Shown here: in pieces, positions 18,798-29,459 of the stretch
Position numbering within the stretch: position 1 is the stretch's first letter
How the letters are laid out: the number at the start of each line of letters is the position of its first letter
Assembly: GCF_002434505.1 (NCBI RefSeq)
Contig: NZ_DJKE01000008.1
Location: 299,300-363,299, forward strand
Source of the DNA: Brevundimonas sp. UBA6550
GTDB taxonomy: Bacteria > Pseudomonadota > Alphaproteobacteria > Caulobacterales > Caulobacteraceae
Length of the DNA: 64,000 nt
Direction: 5' to 3'
Made by a program: the position numbers and the translations under genes
Notes under the pieces: model-generated
Databases searched by the model: none
What the model saw: the letters and a program-made list of their open reading frames with translations, nothing else
Told to the model about the DNA's origin: nothing

Positions 18798-20701
18798 TGC
18801 GCCGGGGCGGCGGGCTTGGCGTCGGCCGACAGGCCAAGCGCCGAAAGCGCCTGGGCCGGGTCGTTCTTGGCCTTGGAACGCTGGGCGCCGGCGGTGAAGG
18901 ACGACTGAACCATGGCCTGGACCAGTTCCTGGGTCAGGCGCGGACGGACCTGTTCGGCCAGCGGGCCGGCGGCGGCGGGATTTGCGGCATGGATGTTGTC
19001 CACGCGACCGACGACATAGGCGGTCTGCGACGCCGGCTGCGAGAAGGCCTGGCCCTTCGACTGGCCGAACAGACCCTGCAGCACGCCCTGTCCCAACGAT
19101 TGCTGGGTTTCCTGATTGCGGACCACGCCGGTGCGCACCGTCAGGGGCGCGTTCACCGAGCGGGCCACGGCGGCGATGTCCTCGCCGTTGCGGACGCGGG
19201 CGGTCAGCTCCTCGGCCTTGGTGGACAGACGGCGCATGGTCTCGCGCTGGATCCACTGTTCGGCCAGGGGCGCGCGGACTTCGGCCAGGGTCGGCAGGGC
19301 CGAGGGGCGGATGTCGTTGACGCGGATGGCGAAATACTGGCCTTGGCCGGCGTCGACCACGTCGCTCTCGCCGCCCTTGGTCAGGCTCCAGGCCGTCTCG
19401 AAGATTTGCGGCGGGGCGTTCAACGCCTGACCGTTCGGCAGCTTGCCGTCCTTGGTGAAGGGCGGCAGGTCGACCACGCGGCCGCCGGCTTCACGCGCGG
19501 CGTCGGCCAGGTTCTTGCCGGCCGTGCGGGCGGCTTCGTACTTCTCGACCTTGGCGTAGGTCTGGGTCTTCACGTCCTCGGCGCGCAGCTCCTGGATCAG
19601 CTCCTGGCGGGCGCTTTCCAGCGAAGCCGGGGCGGCCGGCTGGATGGCCGTGACCTTGGCGACGGCGAAGCCCACGCCGGCCTGAACGGGATCGGACACC
19701 TGATTGGCCTGCAGGCCGAAAACGGCGCCGGCCGTGGCGGCGTCGCCGATGGCGGCGCGCGGCGTGGCCTCGAAGCTGGCGGGGGCGATGTTGTTGGCGC
19801 GGCCCACGTCGGCCGGCGACTGACCGGCGCGCAGGGCGGCGGCGATCTTCTGGGCCGTCTCACGGTTCGGGGCGGTCAGGGTGACGAAGGTGCGGGTCTC
19901 GGGCTTGCCCAGCGTGTCCTTCTTGAACTCGAAACGCTCGCGGATGCGATCTTCCGAGATCGGCGCATTGCCGGCGTTGTCGGGCGTGAACAGCACGACC
20001 GAGACCATGCGGAACTCGGGCGCGCGCAGACGCTCGGCATTCTCCTGAATGAAGGCGTTCAGCTGGGCGTCGGTCGGGGCGGGAACCTGGCCCGCCATGG
20101 CCGAGGTCACTTCGAACCAGCGACCGTCGCGCGTTTCAAGCGCCGAACCGGCCAGCAGGGCGCCGTAGATGCGCGGCACGCGGGCGCCGGCGAAGACGGC
20201 GGCGCCGAAATGCTCGGTGGCGTATTGGTCGCGCAGGTCCTGCTCCAGCATGGCCGGCGTCAGGTTCTGCTGGGCCAGGGCGGCCTGATAGGCCTGCTGG
20301 TCGAACTGACCCGTCACCGAGTTGAAGAAGGCCGGAATCTTGCGGATCTGTTTGACGACCAGCTCCTGACCGGGGCGGATGCCCGCCTTCCAGGCCCAGT
20401 TCAGGAACCCCAGCTGTTCGGTCTGTTCGGCCAGGAAGCGGGTGTGGATGTTCTCGGCGACCAGGTCCTGATTGGTCAGGGGGCGGCCCACCTGCTGCTG
20501 CAGCCGCTCGCGCACCTGATCGAAGGCGGTCTTGAACTCGGCCTCGTTCATCGAACGCTCGCCGGCGTCGATCACGTGTTTCGGACCCAGGTTCGAGAAC
20601 ACGTCCATGCGCGCGCCGACGATGACGAAACTGATCGCGATCAGGACAAGCAGGGCGGCCGCCCATTTGGATCGAGAGAAGGCGCGGAAGGCGGTGAGCA
20701 T
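18794..20701 (-). CDS. ppiD: PpiD-like periplasmic folding chaperone (SurA_N / PPIC family)
   Basis: Membrane-anchored peptidyl-prolyl isomerase-like chaperone at the periplasmic exit of the Sec translocon. The 635-residue protein has a short cytoplasmic start, one transmembrane helix (about residues 14-31), a SurA_N-type helical domain, and a parvulin-like region around residues 260-370. A second, more divergent half lies towards the C-terminus. The parvulin core is weakly conserved, as in PpiD, so isomerase activity is doubtful. It is the first gene of the ppiD-trpEGDC unit and is divergent from tpiA across 139 bases. Confidence 0.87.
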   Translation of the reverse strand: MLTAFRAFSRSKWAAALLVLIAISFVIVGARMDVFSNLGPKHVIDAGERSMNEAEFKTAFDQVRERLQQQVGRPLTNQDLVAENIHTRFLAEQTEQLGFLNWAWKAGIRPGQELVVKQIRKIPAFFNSVTGQFDQQAYQAALAQQNLTPAMLEQDLRDQYATEHFGAAVFAGARVPRIYGALLAGSALETRDGRWFEVTSAMAGQVPAPTDAQLNAFIQENAERLRAPEFRMVSVVLFTPDNAGNAPISEDRIRERFEFKKDTLGKPETRTFVTLTAPNRETAQKIAAALRAGQSPADVGRANNIAPASFEATPRAAIGDAATAGAVFGLQANQVSDPVQAGVGFAVAKVTAIQPAAPASLESARQELIQELRAEDVKTQTYAKVEKYEAARTAGKNLADAAREAGGRVVDLPPFTKDGKLPNGQALNAPPQIFETAWSLTKGGESDVVDAGQGQYFAIRVNDIRPSALPTLAEVRAPLAEQWIQRETMRRLSTKAEELTARVRNGEDIAAVARSVNAPLTVRTGVVRNQETQQSLGQGVLQGLFGQSKGQAFSQPASQTAYVVGRVDNIHAANPAAAGPLAEQVRPRLTQELVQAMVQSSFTAGAQRSKAKNDPAQALSALGLSADAKPAAPAQ

Positions 20702-20840
20702 TCGAAAACCCGGGACAGGCCGATATTGGCGTCAGCTGTCGCGTATAGTCGCGCCGGGCACGCCCCCGCAAGGATGGCATGATGTCCAGATTGCGGCGCG
20801 CCTCTTGGCTTCGCGGTTTGCGCCCCCTAGACAGGCGGCC

Positions 20841-21593
20841 ATGAAACAATCCGTGAAGATGATCGTCGGCAATTGGAAGATGAACGGCCTGGCCGGCGCC
20901 TTGGATGAAGCCCGGGCCATCGCCGAAGCCGCAAAATCCGTCGATGGCGCCTGTCGCGTCGCCCTGTGTCCGGCCGCGACGTTGGTCGAGCGCATGGCGG
21001 CTGTGCTGAAGGACGGGGCGGCGGCGGTCGGCGGTCAGGACTGCCACGCCAAGCCGTCGGGCGCCTTTACCGGATCGGTCTCGGCCGAGATGCTGGCGGA
21101 CGCAGGCGCGACGCTGGTGATCCTGGGCCACTCCGAACGGCGGGCCGGATTCGGTGAAACCGACGCCGAGGTGGCGGGCAAGGTCGAGGCGGCCGTGGCG
21201 GCGGGCCTGGAACCCATCGTCTGCGTCGGCGAGACCCTGGCGCAGCGCGAGGCGGGCGACGCCATCGCCGTGGTGTCGGCCCAGGTCGAGGGTTCGCTGG
21301 CCGACAGCCTGTCGGAACGGCCGTTCGCCGTGGCCTATGAGCCGGTGTGGGCCATCGGCACGGGCCTGACGCCTACGCTGGACCAGATCGCAGAGGTTCA
21401 TGCGGCCGTCCGCGCCGCCATCGTCAGGCGATTGGGGGAGGGCGCGCGCACCGCGCCGATCCTCTACGGCGGTTCGGTCAAGCCGGACAACGCCCGCGAT
21501 ATCCTGGCCACGCCCGAGGTCGGCGGGGCCCTGGTCGGCGGCGCCTCGCTGAAGGCGGCGGATTTCATTCCGATCATCCAGGCGGCCGTCTGA
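20841..21593 (+). CDS. tpiA: triosephosphate isomerase
   Basis: Interconverts dihydroxyacetone phosphate and glyceraldehyde 3-phosphate in central carbon metabolism. The 250-residue TIM barrel has all catalytic residues: Lys13 in GNWKMNG, His97 in LGHSER, Glu167 in AYEPVWAIGTG, plus the phosphate loop LYGGSVKPDN. The ATG at 20841 starts exactly at the conserved N-terminus; the longer open frame upstream runs antisense into ppiD. It is followed by secG after 68 bases, a common alphaproteobacterial order. Confidence 0.98.
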   Translation: MKQSVKMIVGNWKMNGLAGALDEARAIAEAAKSVDGACRVALCPAATLVERMAAVLKDGAAAVGGQDCHAKPSGAFTGSVSAEMLADAGATLVILGHSERRAGFGETDAEVAGKVEAAVAAGLEPIVCVGETLAQREAGDAIAVVSAQVEGSLADSLSERPFAVAYEPVWAIGTGLTPTLDQIAEVHAAVRAAIVRRLGEGARTAPILYGGSVKPDNARDILATPEVGGALVGGASLKAADFIPIIQAAV

Positions 21594-21661
21594 GGATGGT
21601 TTGCCCCCGGCGCGCTTCGATGATAGAGGCCGCCGCTTGATCGGCGCAGATCCGCGCCCAC

Positions 21662-22108
21662 ATGATTGACACCATGCTCCAGACCATTCTGCTCGTCGCC
21701 ATTATCATCGTCGCCGTCGCCCTGACGGGGGTGGTGTTGCTTCAACGGTCCGAGGGCGGCGCCCTGGGCATGGGCGGCGGACCTTCGGGCTTCATGACGG
21801 CGCGGGGCGCGGGCAATCTGCTGACGCAGATCACCTGGATTCTGGCGGCCCTGCTGTTCGGTCTGACCATCGTGCTGACCGTGGTCGGCAACATGGATCG
21901 CGCCTCGGTTTCGGGCATCGACGCCGACGCGGTCGGATCGCTGGCCACGACGCCTCAAACCCCGGCTCAGCAGCAACCCGCGCAGCAGCAGCCCGCCGCC
22001 CCGGCGAAGCCGGCAGCGCCGTCGCTGGACGATCTGGAAGCCAGCCTTCCGTCGGCGGGCGCCCGGCCGGCGCCGGCCCCAGCCCCAGCCCAGCAACCCG
22101 CCCAGTAA
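21662..22108 (+). CDS. secG: preprotein translocase subunit SecG
   Basis: Small accessory subunit of the SecYEG channel. The 148-residue product has two membrane helices (about 7-27 and 56-76) around the family signature LLQRSEGGALGMGGG. It is longer than E. coli SecG because of a Pro/Ala/Gln-rich cytoplasmic tail (about 95-148), a trait of many alphaproteobacterial SecG proteins. The ATG at 21662 is used; an ATG at 21674 is also possible. A strong terminator follows the stop. Confidence 0.94.
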   Translation: MIDTMLQTILLVAIIIVAVALTGVVLLQRSEGGALGMGGGPSGFMTARGAGNLLTQITWILAALLFGLTIVLTVVGNMDRASVSGIDADAVGSLATTPQTPAQQQPAQQQPAAPAKPAAPSLDDLEASLPSAGARPAPAPAPAQQPAQ

Positions 22109-22134
22109 GGGTCGGAAACCCGACCAGAGTTTTG

Positions 22135-22167
22135 GAAAGCGCGCCGCAGGGCGCGCTTTCTTCTTTT
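22135..22167 (+). terminator. intrinsic terminator after secG
   Basis: Eleven-base stem, left arm 22135-22145 and right arm 22150-22160 with loop GCAG, followed by a T-rich tail TTCTTTT. A smaller hairpin (22110-22125) lies between the secG stop and this terminator. It separates tpiA-secG from pyrG. Confidence 0.9.
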
Positions 22168-22169
22168 GA

Positions 22170-23885
<1,716 letters not shown>

Positions 23886-23989
23886 CATAACGTCGTTCAC
23901 GGACCTGCGATTCCATCAGGCGCGGCTTTTGCGTTAAGATGGCCGGGACGGATCGATTTGGCACGATCCGAGATGTCGCGGAGCGGTCG

Positions 23990-24148
23990 ATGATCGGCGA
24001 GTTGCTCTATCACCTGCACCGGCACGTCCGCCTGGTGCTGATCGCCGGCGGGCTGATGTTCGTCATCGGCGCGGCGCTGCTCGGCTATGAGGCCGTGTGG
24101 CACATGGACGATCAGTCGAACCGGCCCGTGGCGTCGTCGCTGACCTAG
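23990..24148 (+). CDS. small hypothetical membrane protein downstream of pyrG
   Basis: A 52-residue frame beginning MIGELLYHLHRHVRLV, with one clear hydrophobic segment (about residues 15-34) and a short polar tail. An in-frame ATG at 23939 would make it 69 residues. Neither start has a convincing ribosome site, though GAGCGG precedes 23990. The stop TAG interlocks with the stop of the GNAT gene in CTAG. I do not recognise it. The basic N-terminus followed by a membrane helix is plausible for a real small protein, but chance cannot be excluded. Confidence 0.4.
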   Translation: MIGELLYHLHRHVRLVLIAGGLMFVIGAALLGYEAVWHMDDQSNRPVASSLT

Positions 24149-24708
24149 CCGCGCTTCTTGTCCACCAACGGCATGCCTGGCGCGTCGGGCGACGCATAGG
24201 CGCCCTGGCCCAGGGGCCGCTGCATGAAGACGACATCGCGCCAGTCGTCGTGCTTCCAGCCGGCCGCCTTGAAAACGCCGGCGTCGATGAAGCCGCGGGT
24301 TCGGTGCAGGGCGATGGAGCCGACGTTTTCCGAATCGCCGATGACCGCCACCATCTGACGAAGTCCCATCGCCTCGCAGCGCTGGACCAGGACATCGAGC
24401 AGGGCGCCGGCGACGCCCTGTCCGCGCGCCCAGGGCGCGACATATATCGAATCCTCGACCATGTAGCGATAGGCCTGGCGCGTGCGGAACGGCGCGGCGT
24501 AGGCGTAGCCGGCGACCCGCCCGCCGATTTCGGCGACCAGGCCGGGCAGGCTCAGGGTTTGGACCGCCGCCAGACGCGACGCCATCTCGGCCTCGTCAGG
24601 CGGTTCCAGCTCGAACGTGCCGCGCCCGTTGGCGACGCTCTCGGCGTAGATGGCGGTGATCGCCGCGATGTCGTCGGGACGGGCGTCGCGAACCGTCTGG
24701 GCGCTCAC
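24145..24708 (-). CDS. GNAT N-acetyltransferase, phosphinothricin-acetyltransferase-like
   Basis: 187-residue acetyl-CoA-dependent N-acetyltransferase. The N-terminal part (DIAAITAIYAESVANGRGTFELEPP) and YMVEDSIYVAPWARGQGVAGALL follow the Pat/Bar branch, with the acetyl-CoA loop R/Q-G-x-G as RGQGVAG and a late LHRTRGF motif. These enzymes acetylate phosphinothricin or related amino acids such as methionine sulfone; the natural substrate here is unknown. The GTG start at 24708 overlaps the stop of the peptidase gene in GTGA, so the two are coupled. Confidence 0.85.
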   Translation of the reverse strand: MSAQTVRDARPDDIAAITAIYAESVANGRGTFELEPPDEAEMASRLAAVQTLSLPGLVAEIGGRVAGYAYAAPFRTRQAYRYMVEDSIYVAPWARGQGVAGALLDVLVQRCEAMGLRQMVAVIGDSENVGSIALHRTRGFIDAGVFKAAGWKHDDWRDVVFMQRPLGQGAYASPDAPGMPLVDKKRG

Positions 24709-26924
24709 GCCGTCTCCCACCCCTTGTCGACGGCCCAGACGGCGAAGGCGTAGTCGTGGGCGACCTCCTTCAGATAGTCGAACCGCCCCGCCGCCCCGCC
24801 GTGGCCGGCCTCCATGTTGATCTTCAGCAGCACCGGCTTGCCCGAGGTGGTGGCGGGCCGCAGCTTGGCGACCCACTTCTCCGGCTCCCAATAGGTGACG
24901 CGCGGATCGGACAGGCCGCCGGTGGCCAGCACCGCCGGATAGGCTTTCGGCGCGACCTGATCGTAGGGGCTGTAGCTGAGCATATAGTCGTAGGCCGCCG
25001 CATCCTCGATTGGGTTGCCCCATTCGGGCCATTCCGGCGGCGTCAGCGGCAGGGAGGTGTCGCTCATGGTGTTGATGACGTCCACGAACGGCACCTGACC
25101 GATCACGCCGGCCCACAGGTCGGGCCGCATATTGGTGACGGCGCCCATCAGCAGGCCGCCCGCCGATCCGCCCTGGGCCACGATATGGCCAGTCGTCGAG
25201 TATTTGCGGTCGATCAGATGTTCGGCGGCGGCGATGAAGTCGGTGAAGGTGTTCTTCTTCGTCATCTTCCGGGCGTCCAGGAACCAGCCCCAGCCCTTGT
25301 CGGAGCCGCCCCGGATGTGGGCGATGGCGTAGATCCAGCCGCGATCGACCAGCGACAGCCTGTTCGTTGAGAAGCTGGCGGGCATGGGAATGCCGTAGGA
25401 TCCGTAGCCGTAAAGCAGCAGCGGCGCCGAGCCGTCGACCGGCGTCGACTTGTGGCGCAGCACCGTCACCGGCACCAACTGACCGTCGGACGCCGGGGCG
25501 TTCAGCCGTTCGACGACATAGTCCTCGATATTGTGACCGGACGGAATCTGCTGGGTCTTGCGCAGCGTCCGCTCGCGCGTCGCCATGTCGTAGTCGAAGG
25601 TCTGGGTCGGGGTGGACGGCGAGTTGTAGGCGTAGCGGGTCGTCGTCGTGTCGAACTCCGACGCGCCCGATAGCGACAGAGCGAAGGCGGGTTCATCCAC
25701 CGCGATCTCATGCTCGGCGCCGGCCCGGTCGCGGATGATGATACGGGTGTTGGCGTCGGCGCGTTCTTGGCGGGCCAGATGGCCGCTCGTCAGGTCGAGA
25801 CCTTCGATGAAGCGGCCGGGCGCGTGGGCGACCAGGTCGGTCCAGTTCGCCTTCGACGGCGTCGCGGTCGGGGCCTGGACGATCTTGAAGTCGTTGGCGT
25901 CGTCGGCGTTGGTGCGGATCACCCAGCGGTCGCCCCAGTGATCGGCGTCGTAGCGAATGGCGACGACGCGCGGCTCCAGAACCACCGGCTCGGCCGTGGG
26001 CGTCGCGGCGGGGATGTATCGGGCCTCTGACGTTTCCTGATTCTGGATGCCGATCAGGATGAACTGGTCGTCGGCGGTTCGGCCAACGCCGATGAACATG
26101 CCGTCGTCGGCCTCTTCATAGACCAGGGTGGTTTCGCCGCCGCGCGCCGGGCGACGGAAGATCTTGTCGGGGCGGCCGTTGTCGTCGCGGTTGGTCCAGA
26201 AGATCCACTGGCTGTCGGGCGAGAAGACGAAGTCGCCGGTGGCGCTGTCGATCACGTCGGGCAGAACCTCGCCCGTGGCGATGTCCTTGACGTAGATCTT
26301 GTGGACTTCGGACCCCTGGGCGTCCTCGGCATAGGCGAACAGGGCGTGGTCGGGGCTGTGCGAGGCGGCCGACACTTCCGAATAGGCCTTGCCTTCGGCC
26401 AGGACATTGGCGTCCAGCAGCAGTTGCGGCGTCGGGGCCATGACGAAATTCTTCGTCACCGGCTTGCCGTCCACCATCCATGTGCCCTGGCGTTCGACCC
26501 GCATGTAGCGCGGGTGCTGATCGCCGGTCTTGTATTCGACGTAGTAGTTCCAGCCGCCGTCCGGCGCGGGGACCGAGCTGTCGTCTTCCTTGATGCGGCC
26601 GCGCATCTCGGCGAACATCGTCTGCTGCAACGGAAGGGTGGAGGCCATCATGGCCTCGCGATAGGCGTTCTCGGCCGTCAGATGTTCTTTGACCTCGGCC
26701 TTGATCAGGGTCGGATCGCGTAGAACCGCCTGCCAGTTATCGTCCTTCATCCATTGATAGTCGTCGGTGCGGGTGCGGCCCAACTGTTCGATGACGACGG
26801 GAATCTTCTTGGCGACGGGCGGTTGGGGCATCGAGGCTCCGGCAGGTTGGCGGGCGAGGGCAGGGACGGCCGAGGCGGACAGGGCCGTGGCAGCCGTGGA
26901 CATGATCACTTGCCGACGGTTCAT
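24705..26924 (-). CDS. oligopeptidase B-like S9 family peptidase
   Basis: Serine peptidase of the prolyl oligopeptidase family; the N-terminal pattern DDYQWMKDDN and the trypsin-like branch motifs point to oligopeptidase B (cleaves after Arg/Lys in short peptides). The 739-residue protein has a beta-propeller region (about 90-450) and an alpha/beta hydrolase domain with the triad Ser587 (GGSAGG), Asp673 (LSDPRV) and His708 (EAGHGG). The start MNRRQVIM with an Ala-rich segment and ALA cleavage site looks like a signal peptide with a twin Arg, so it may be exported by Tat, unlike the cytosolic E. coli enzyme. ATG 26924 has a good ribosome site; upstream codons to 26960 are excluded. Confidence 0.9.
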   Translation of the reverse strand: MNRRQVIMSTAATALSASAVPALARQPAGASMPQPPVAKKIPVVIEQLGRTRTDDYQWMKDDNWQAVLRDPTLIKAEVKEHLTAENAYREAMMASTLPLQQTMFAEMRGRIKEDDSSVPAPDGGWNYYVEYKTGDQHPRYMRVERQGTWMVDGKPVTKNFVMAPTPQLLLDANVLAEGKAYSEVSAASHSPDHALFAYAEDAQGSEVHKIYVKDIATGEVLPDVIDSATGDFVFSPDSQWIFWTNRDDNGRPDKIFRRPARGGETTLVYEEADDGMFIGVGRTADDQFILIGIQNQETSEARYIPAATPTAEPVVLEPRVVAIRYDADHWGDRWVIRTNADDANDFKIVQAPTATPSKANWTDLVAHAPGRFIEGLDLTSGHLARQERADANTRIIIRDRAGAEHEIAVDEPAFALSLSGASEFDTTTTRYAYNSPSTPTQTFDYDMATRERTLRKTQQIPSGHNIEDYVVERLNAPASDGQLVPVTVLRHKSTPVDGSAPLLLYGYGSYGIPMPASFSTNRLSLVDRGWIYAIAHIRGGSDKGWGWFLDARKMTKKNTFTDFIAAAEHLIDRKYSTTGHIVAQGGSAGGLLMGAVTNMRPDLWAGVIGQVPFVDVINTMSDTSLPLTPPEWPEWGNPIEDAAAYDYMLSYSPYDQVAPKAYPAVLATGGLSDPRVTYWEPEKWVAKLRPATTSGKPVLLKINMEAGHGGAAGRFDYLKEVAHDYAFAVWAVDKGWETA

Positions 26925-27003
26925 CGGTCGCTCCCTGCATTTGAAGGTCGAAGGCCGCACCTTGCGGGCGACCGACGACGAAGGTCAATGAGGCGCCACG
27001 CGG

Positions 27004-28788
27004 TCAGCCCGCCAGCGCCTCGACCGACAGACGTTGCAGCACGGCGCCGCCTTGGCCCACGGCCGCCAGGCGGCTGGACACGTGGCCCAGCACATTGGCG
27101 GCGTAGATCTCGTAGAGGTCCAGCTTGCCCTGCAGCCAGGCCGGATCGCCGTCGTCAGCGCTCAGCCGAGCCTTGGCCGCCAGCGCGCTCTTGGCCAGCA
27201 TCCAGCCGCCGACGACGTCGCCCAGCAGTTTCAGATAGGCGTCTGCGGCGGCCAGAACGTCGGCGGCCGCATTCGCATCGGCCTTCTGGTCCAGCAGCCA
27301 CAGGGTCGCGTCCTCGACCGCCTCGATGGCCGTGGCGAAACGTTCGACGGGCTTGCCGGAATAGAGGGCGCCGAGATCGGCGAGGGTCGTCTTCATGTCG
27401 GCGATCAGGGCCTTGGCCGATTCGCCGCCATCCATCGACAGCTTGCGCCCGACCAGATCCATGGCCTGGATGCCATTGGTGCCTTCGTAGATCGGGGCGA
27501 TGCGGGCGTCGCGATAGTATTGGGCCGCGCCGGTTTCCTCGATGAAGCCCATGCCGCCGTGAACCTGCACGCCCATCGAGGCCACCTCGCAGCCGACGTC
27601 GGTGGACCAGGCCTTGGCGATGGGGGTGAACAGGTCTTCGCGGCCCTTCCAGCGGCGGCGCTCCTCTTGCGTCGCGGCATGTCGGGCCAGATCGGCGGCG
27701 ACGCCGGTGGACAGGCAGATGGCGCGAGCGGCGGAAATCTTGGCCTTCATGACGCCAAGCATCCGGCGCACGTCGGGGTGATCGAAGATCTGCGCATTGG
27801 CCTCTCCGGTCCAGACCGAACGGCCCTGACGACGGTCCAGCGCATAGGCCAGGGCGTGCTGATAGGCGCGTTCGGCGACGCCGACACCCTCCACGCCGAC
27901 GGCCAGGCGCGCGGCGTTCATCATCACGAACATGTGGGCCAGGCCCTGGTTCGGTTGGCCGACCAGTTCGGCGCGGGCGCCCTCATAGCTCATGACGCAG
28001 GTGGGCGAGGCGTGGATGCCCAGCTTGTGCTCGACGCCGACCGGGCGGAAGGCGTTGCGGTCGCCCAGGCTTCCGTCGTCCTTGACCGCGAACTTGGGCG
28101 TCAGGAACAGGCTGATCCCCTTAGGCCCCTTGGGCGCGTCGGGAAGCCGGGCCAGCACCAGATGGACGATGTTGTCGGTGGCGTCGTGGTCGCCCCAGGT
28201 GATGAATATCTTCTGGCCGTTCAGCGCATAGGTTCCGTCGCCGTTCGGCGTGGCGGTGGCGGTCAGGGCGCCCAGGTCGGACCCGGCGCCGGGCTCGGTC
28301 AGAACCATGGCCCCGGTCCATTCGCCGCTGACCAGCTTGGTCAGGTATTTCGACTTCTGGTCTTCGGTGCCGACCTGCTCCAGCGCCTCGATGGCGGCCA
28401 GCGACAGCATGGGGCACAGACCGAACGCCATGTTGGCGGCGTGAACGGTCTCATAGGCGGCCAGCTCCAGCGCCTTGGGCAGGGCCTGGCCTCCGGCCTC
28501 GGTCGAGGCGGACAGGCCGGTCCAGCCGCCGGCGGCGAACTGGCGATAGGCGTCGGCAAAACCAGGCGCGGCGGTGACGGCGCCGTTGGCGTAGGTCGAG
28601 CCCTGCTGGTCGCCGATGCGGTTCAGGGGCGCCAGCACCTCTTCGGAAAACTGGCCGGCGGCCTCGATCACGGCGGCGGCGACATCGGCGTCATAGTCGG
28701 GAAAGGCGCCGGTCGCGGCGACGTCGGCCATGCCGGCGACAGCCTCCAGGGTGAAGGCCAGGTCTCGAACGGGCGCGCGGTAGGTCAT
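27004..28788 (-). CDS. acyl-CoA dehydrogenase (long form with C-terminal domain)
   Basis: FAD enzyme for the first step of beta-oxidation. The 594-residue protein is larger than the short-chain enzymes (about 380 residues) and fits the family with an extra C-terminal helical domain. Visible motifs: MVLTEPGAGSDLGAL and the FITWGDHD flavin region, RxxQxRSVWTG-type substrate lid, and PIYEGTNGIQAMDLVGRK, whose Glu is the usual catalytic base. ATG 28788 has GAGGAAA at 7 bases; the upstream in-frame ATG at 28800 is less likely. Chain-length preference cannot be read from the sequence. Divergent from the cytochrome b561 gene. Confidence 0.93.
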   Translation of the reverse strand: MTYRAPVRDLAFTLEAVAGMADVAATGAFPDYDADVAAAVIEAAGQFSEEVLAPLNRIGDQQGSTYANGAVTAAPGFADAYRQFAAGGWTGLSASTEAGGQALPKALELAAYETVHAANMAFGLCPMLSLAAIEALEQVGTEDQKSKYLTKLVSGEWTGAMVLTEPGAGSDLGALTATATPNGDGTYALNGQKIFITWGDHDATDNIVHLVLARLPDAPKGPKGISLFLTPKFAVKDDGSLGDRNAFRPVGVEHKLGIHASPTCVMSYEGARAELVGQPNQGLAHMFVMMNAARLAVGVEGVGVAERAYQHALAYALDRRQGRSVWTGEANAQIFDHPDVRRMLGVMKAKISAARAICLSTGVAADLARHAATQEERRRWKGREDLFTPIAKAWSTDVGCEVASMGVQVHGGMGFIEETGAAQYYRDARIAPIYEGTNGIQAMDLVGRKLSMDGGESAKALIADMKTTLADLGALYSGKPVERFATAIEAVEDATLWLLDQKADANAAADVLAAADAYLKLLGDVVGGWMLAKSALAAKARLSADDGDPAWLQGKLDLYEIYAANVLGHVSSRLAAVGQGGAVLQRLSVEALAG

Positions 28789-28907
28789 GGGTTTCCTCAA
28801 TCGTCTTTGCGGCCTAAGTGCCGCGTCGAGGCAGGGTGTCGCAAGCGTCTTGGCGACGCGCCCCGTCTCTGCGCAAGGTGACGTAGTGCCGTCACGGAAG
28901 GGAAGCC

Positions 28908-29459
28908 ATGGGCGAACCGCGAAATCGATATTCGACCGTGTCCCTGGTCCTGCACTGGGGGATTGCGGCGGCGGTCCTGATCCAGGTGCTGCTGATCACG
29001 GCGCACGAGAATACCGAGGGGCCGCTGTCGGGCCAGTTCGTCATGCTGCACAAGTCGCTGGGTCTGACGATCCTGGTGGCGACGCTGGCGCGCATCGGCT
29101 GGCGTCTGGCCCATCCCGCCATCGCCCTGCCGTCCGACCTGCCGCGCTGGCAGAGGCTGGCGGCGCGGGCGACCCATGTGCTGTTCTATCTGGCGCTGAT
29201 CGTGATTCCGATGACCGGATGGCTGGCGTCTTCGGCCGGCGGTCGCGCCATACAATGGTTCGGCCTGTTCGAATGGCCGTTGCTGCCCATCGGAGGAGGG
29301 CGAGAGGCCGCGCGCGGCCTGATGGCCGTCCATGGTCTGGCGGTGAAGGGGCTGTATGTACTGATCGCCCTGCACGTCCTGGCGGCGCTGAAGCATCAGT
29401 TCATCGACCGGGACAATGTGCTGCACCGGATGATCCCGCTGATCCCGCGCCGACCATGA
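28908..29459 (+). CDS. cytochrome b561-type membrane protein
   Basis: 183-residue four-helix membrane di-heme cytochrome of the CybB family, which can oxidise ubiquinol or pass electrons to oxygen species. His16, His48, His142 and His156 lie in helices 1, 2 and 4 at the spacing expected for the heme b ligands. The N-terminus RYSTVSLVLHWGIA is the typical family start. The ATG at 28908 follows GGAAG. It overlaps the next gene by four bases (ATGA), although the two functions are unrelated. Confidence 0.9.
   Translation: MGEPRNRYSTVSLVLHWGIAAAVLIQVLLITAHENTEGPLSGQFVMLHKSLGLTILVATLARIGWRLAHPAIALPSDLPRWQRLAARATHVLFYLALIVIPMTGWLASSAGGRAIQWFGLFEWPLLPIGGGREAARGLMAVHGLAVKGLYVLIALHVLAALKHQFIDRDNVLHRMIPLIPRRP

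Noticed and set aside
16194..18908. A 904-codon open frame on the plus strand across trpD, trpG and trpE
   Set aside because: It is antisense to three clear enzymes and has shadow-frame composition; similar long antisense frames occur opposite ppiD, gltA, glnA and hldE.
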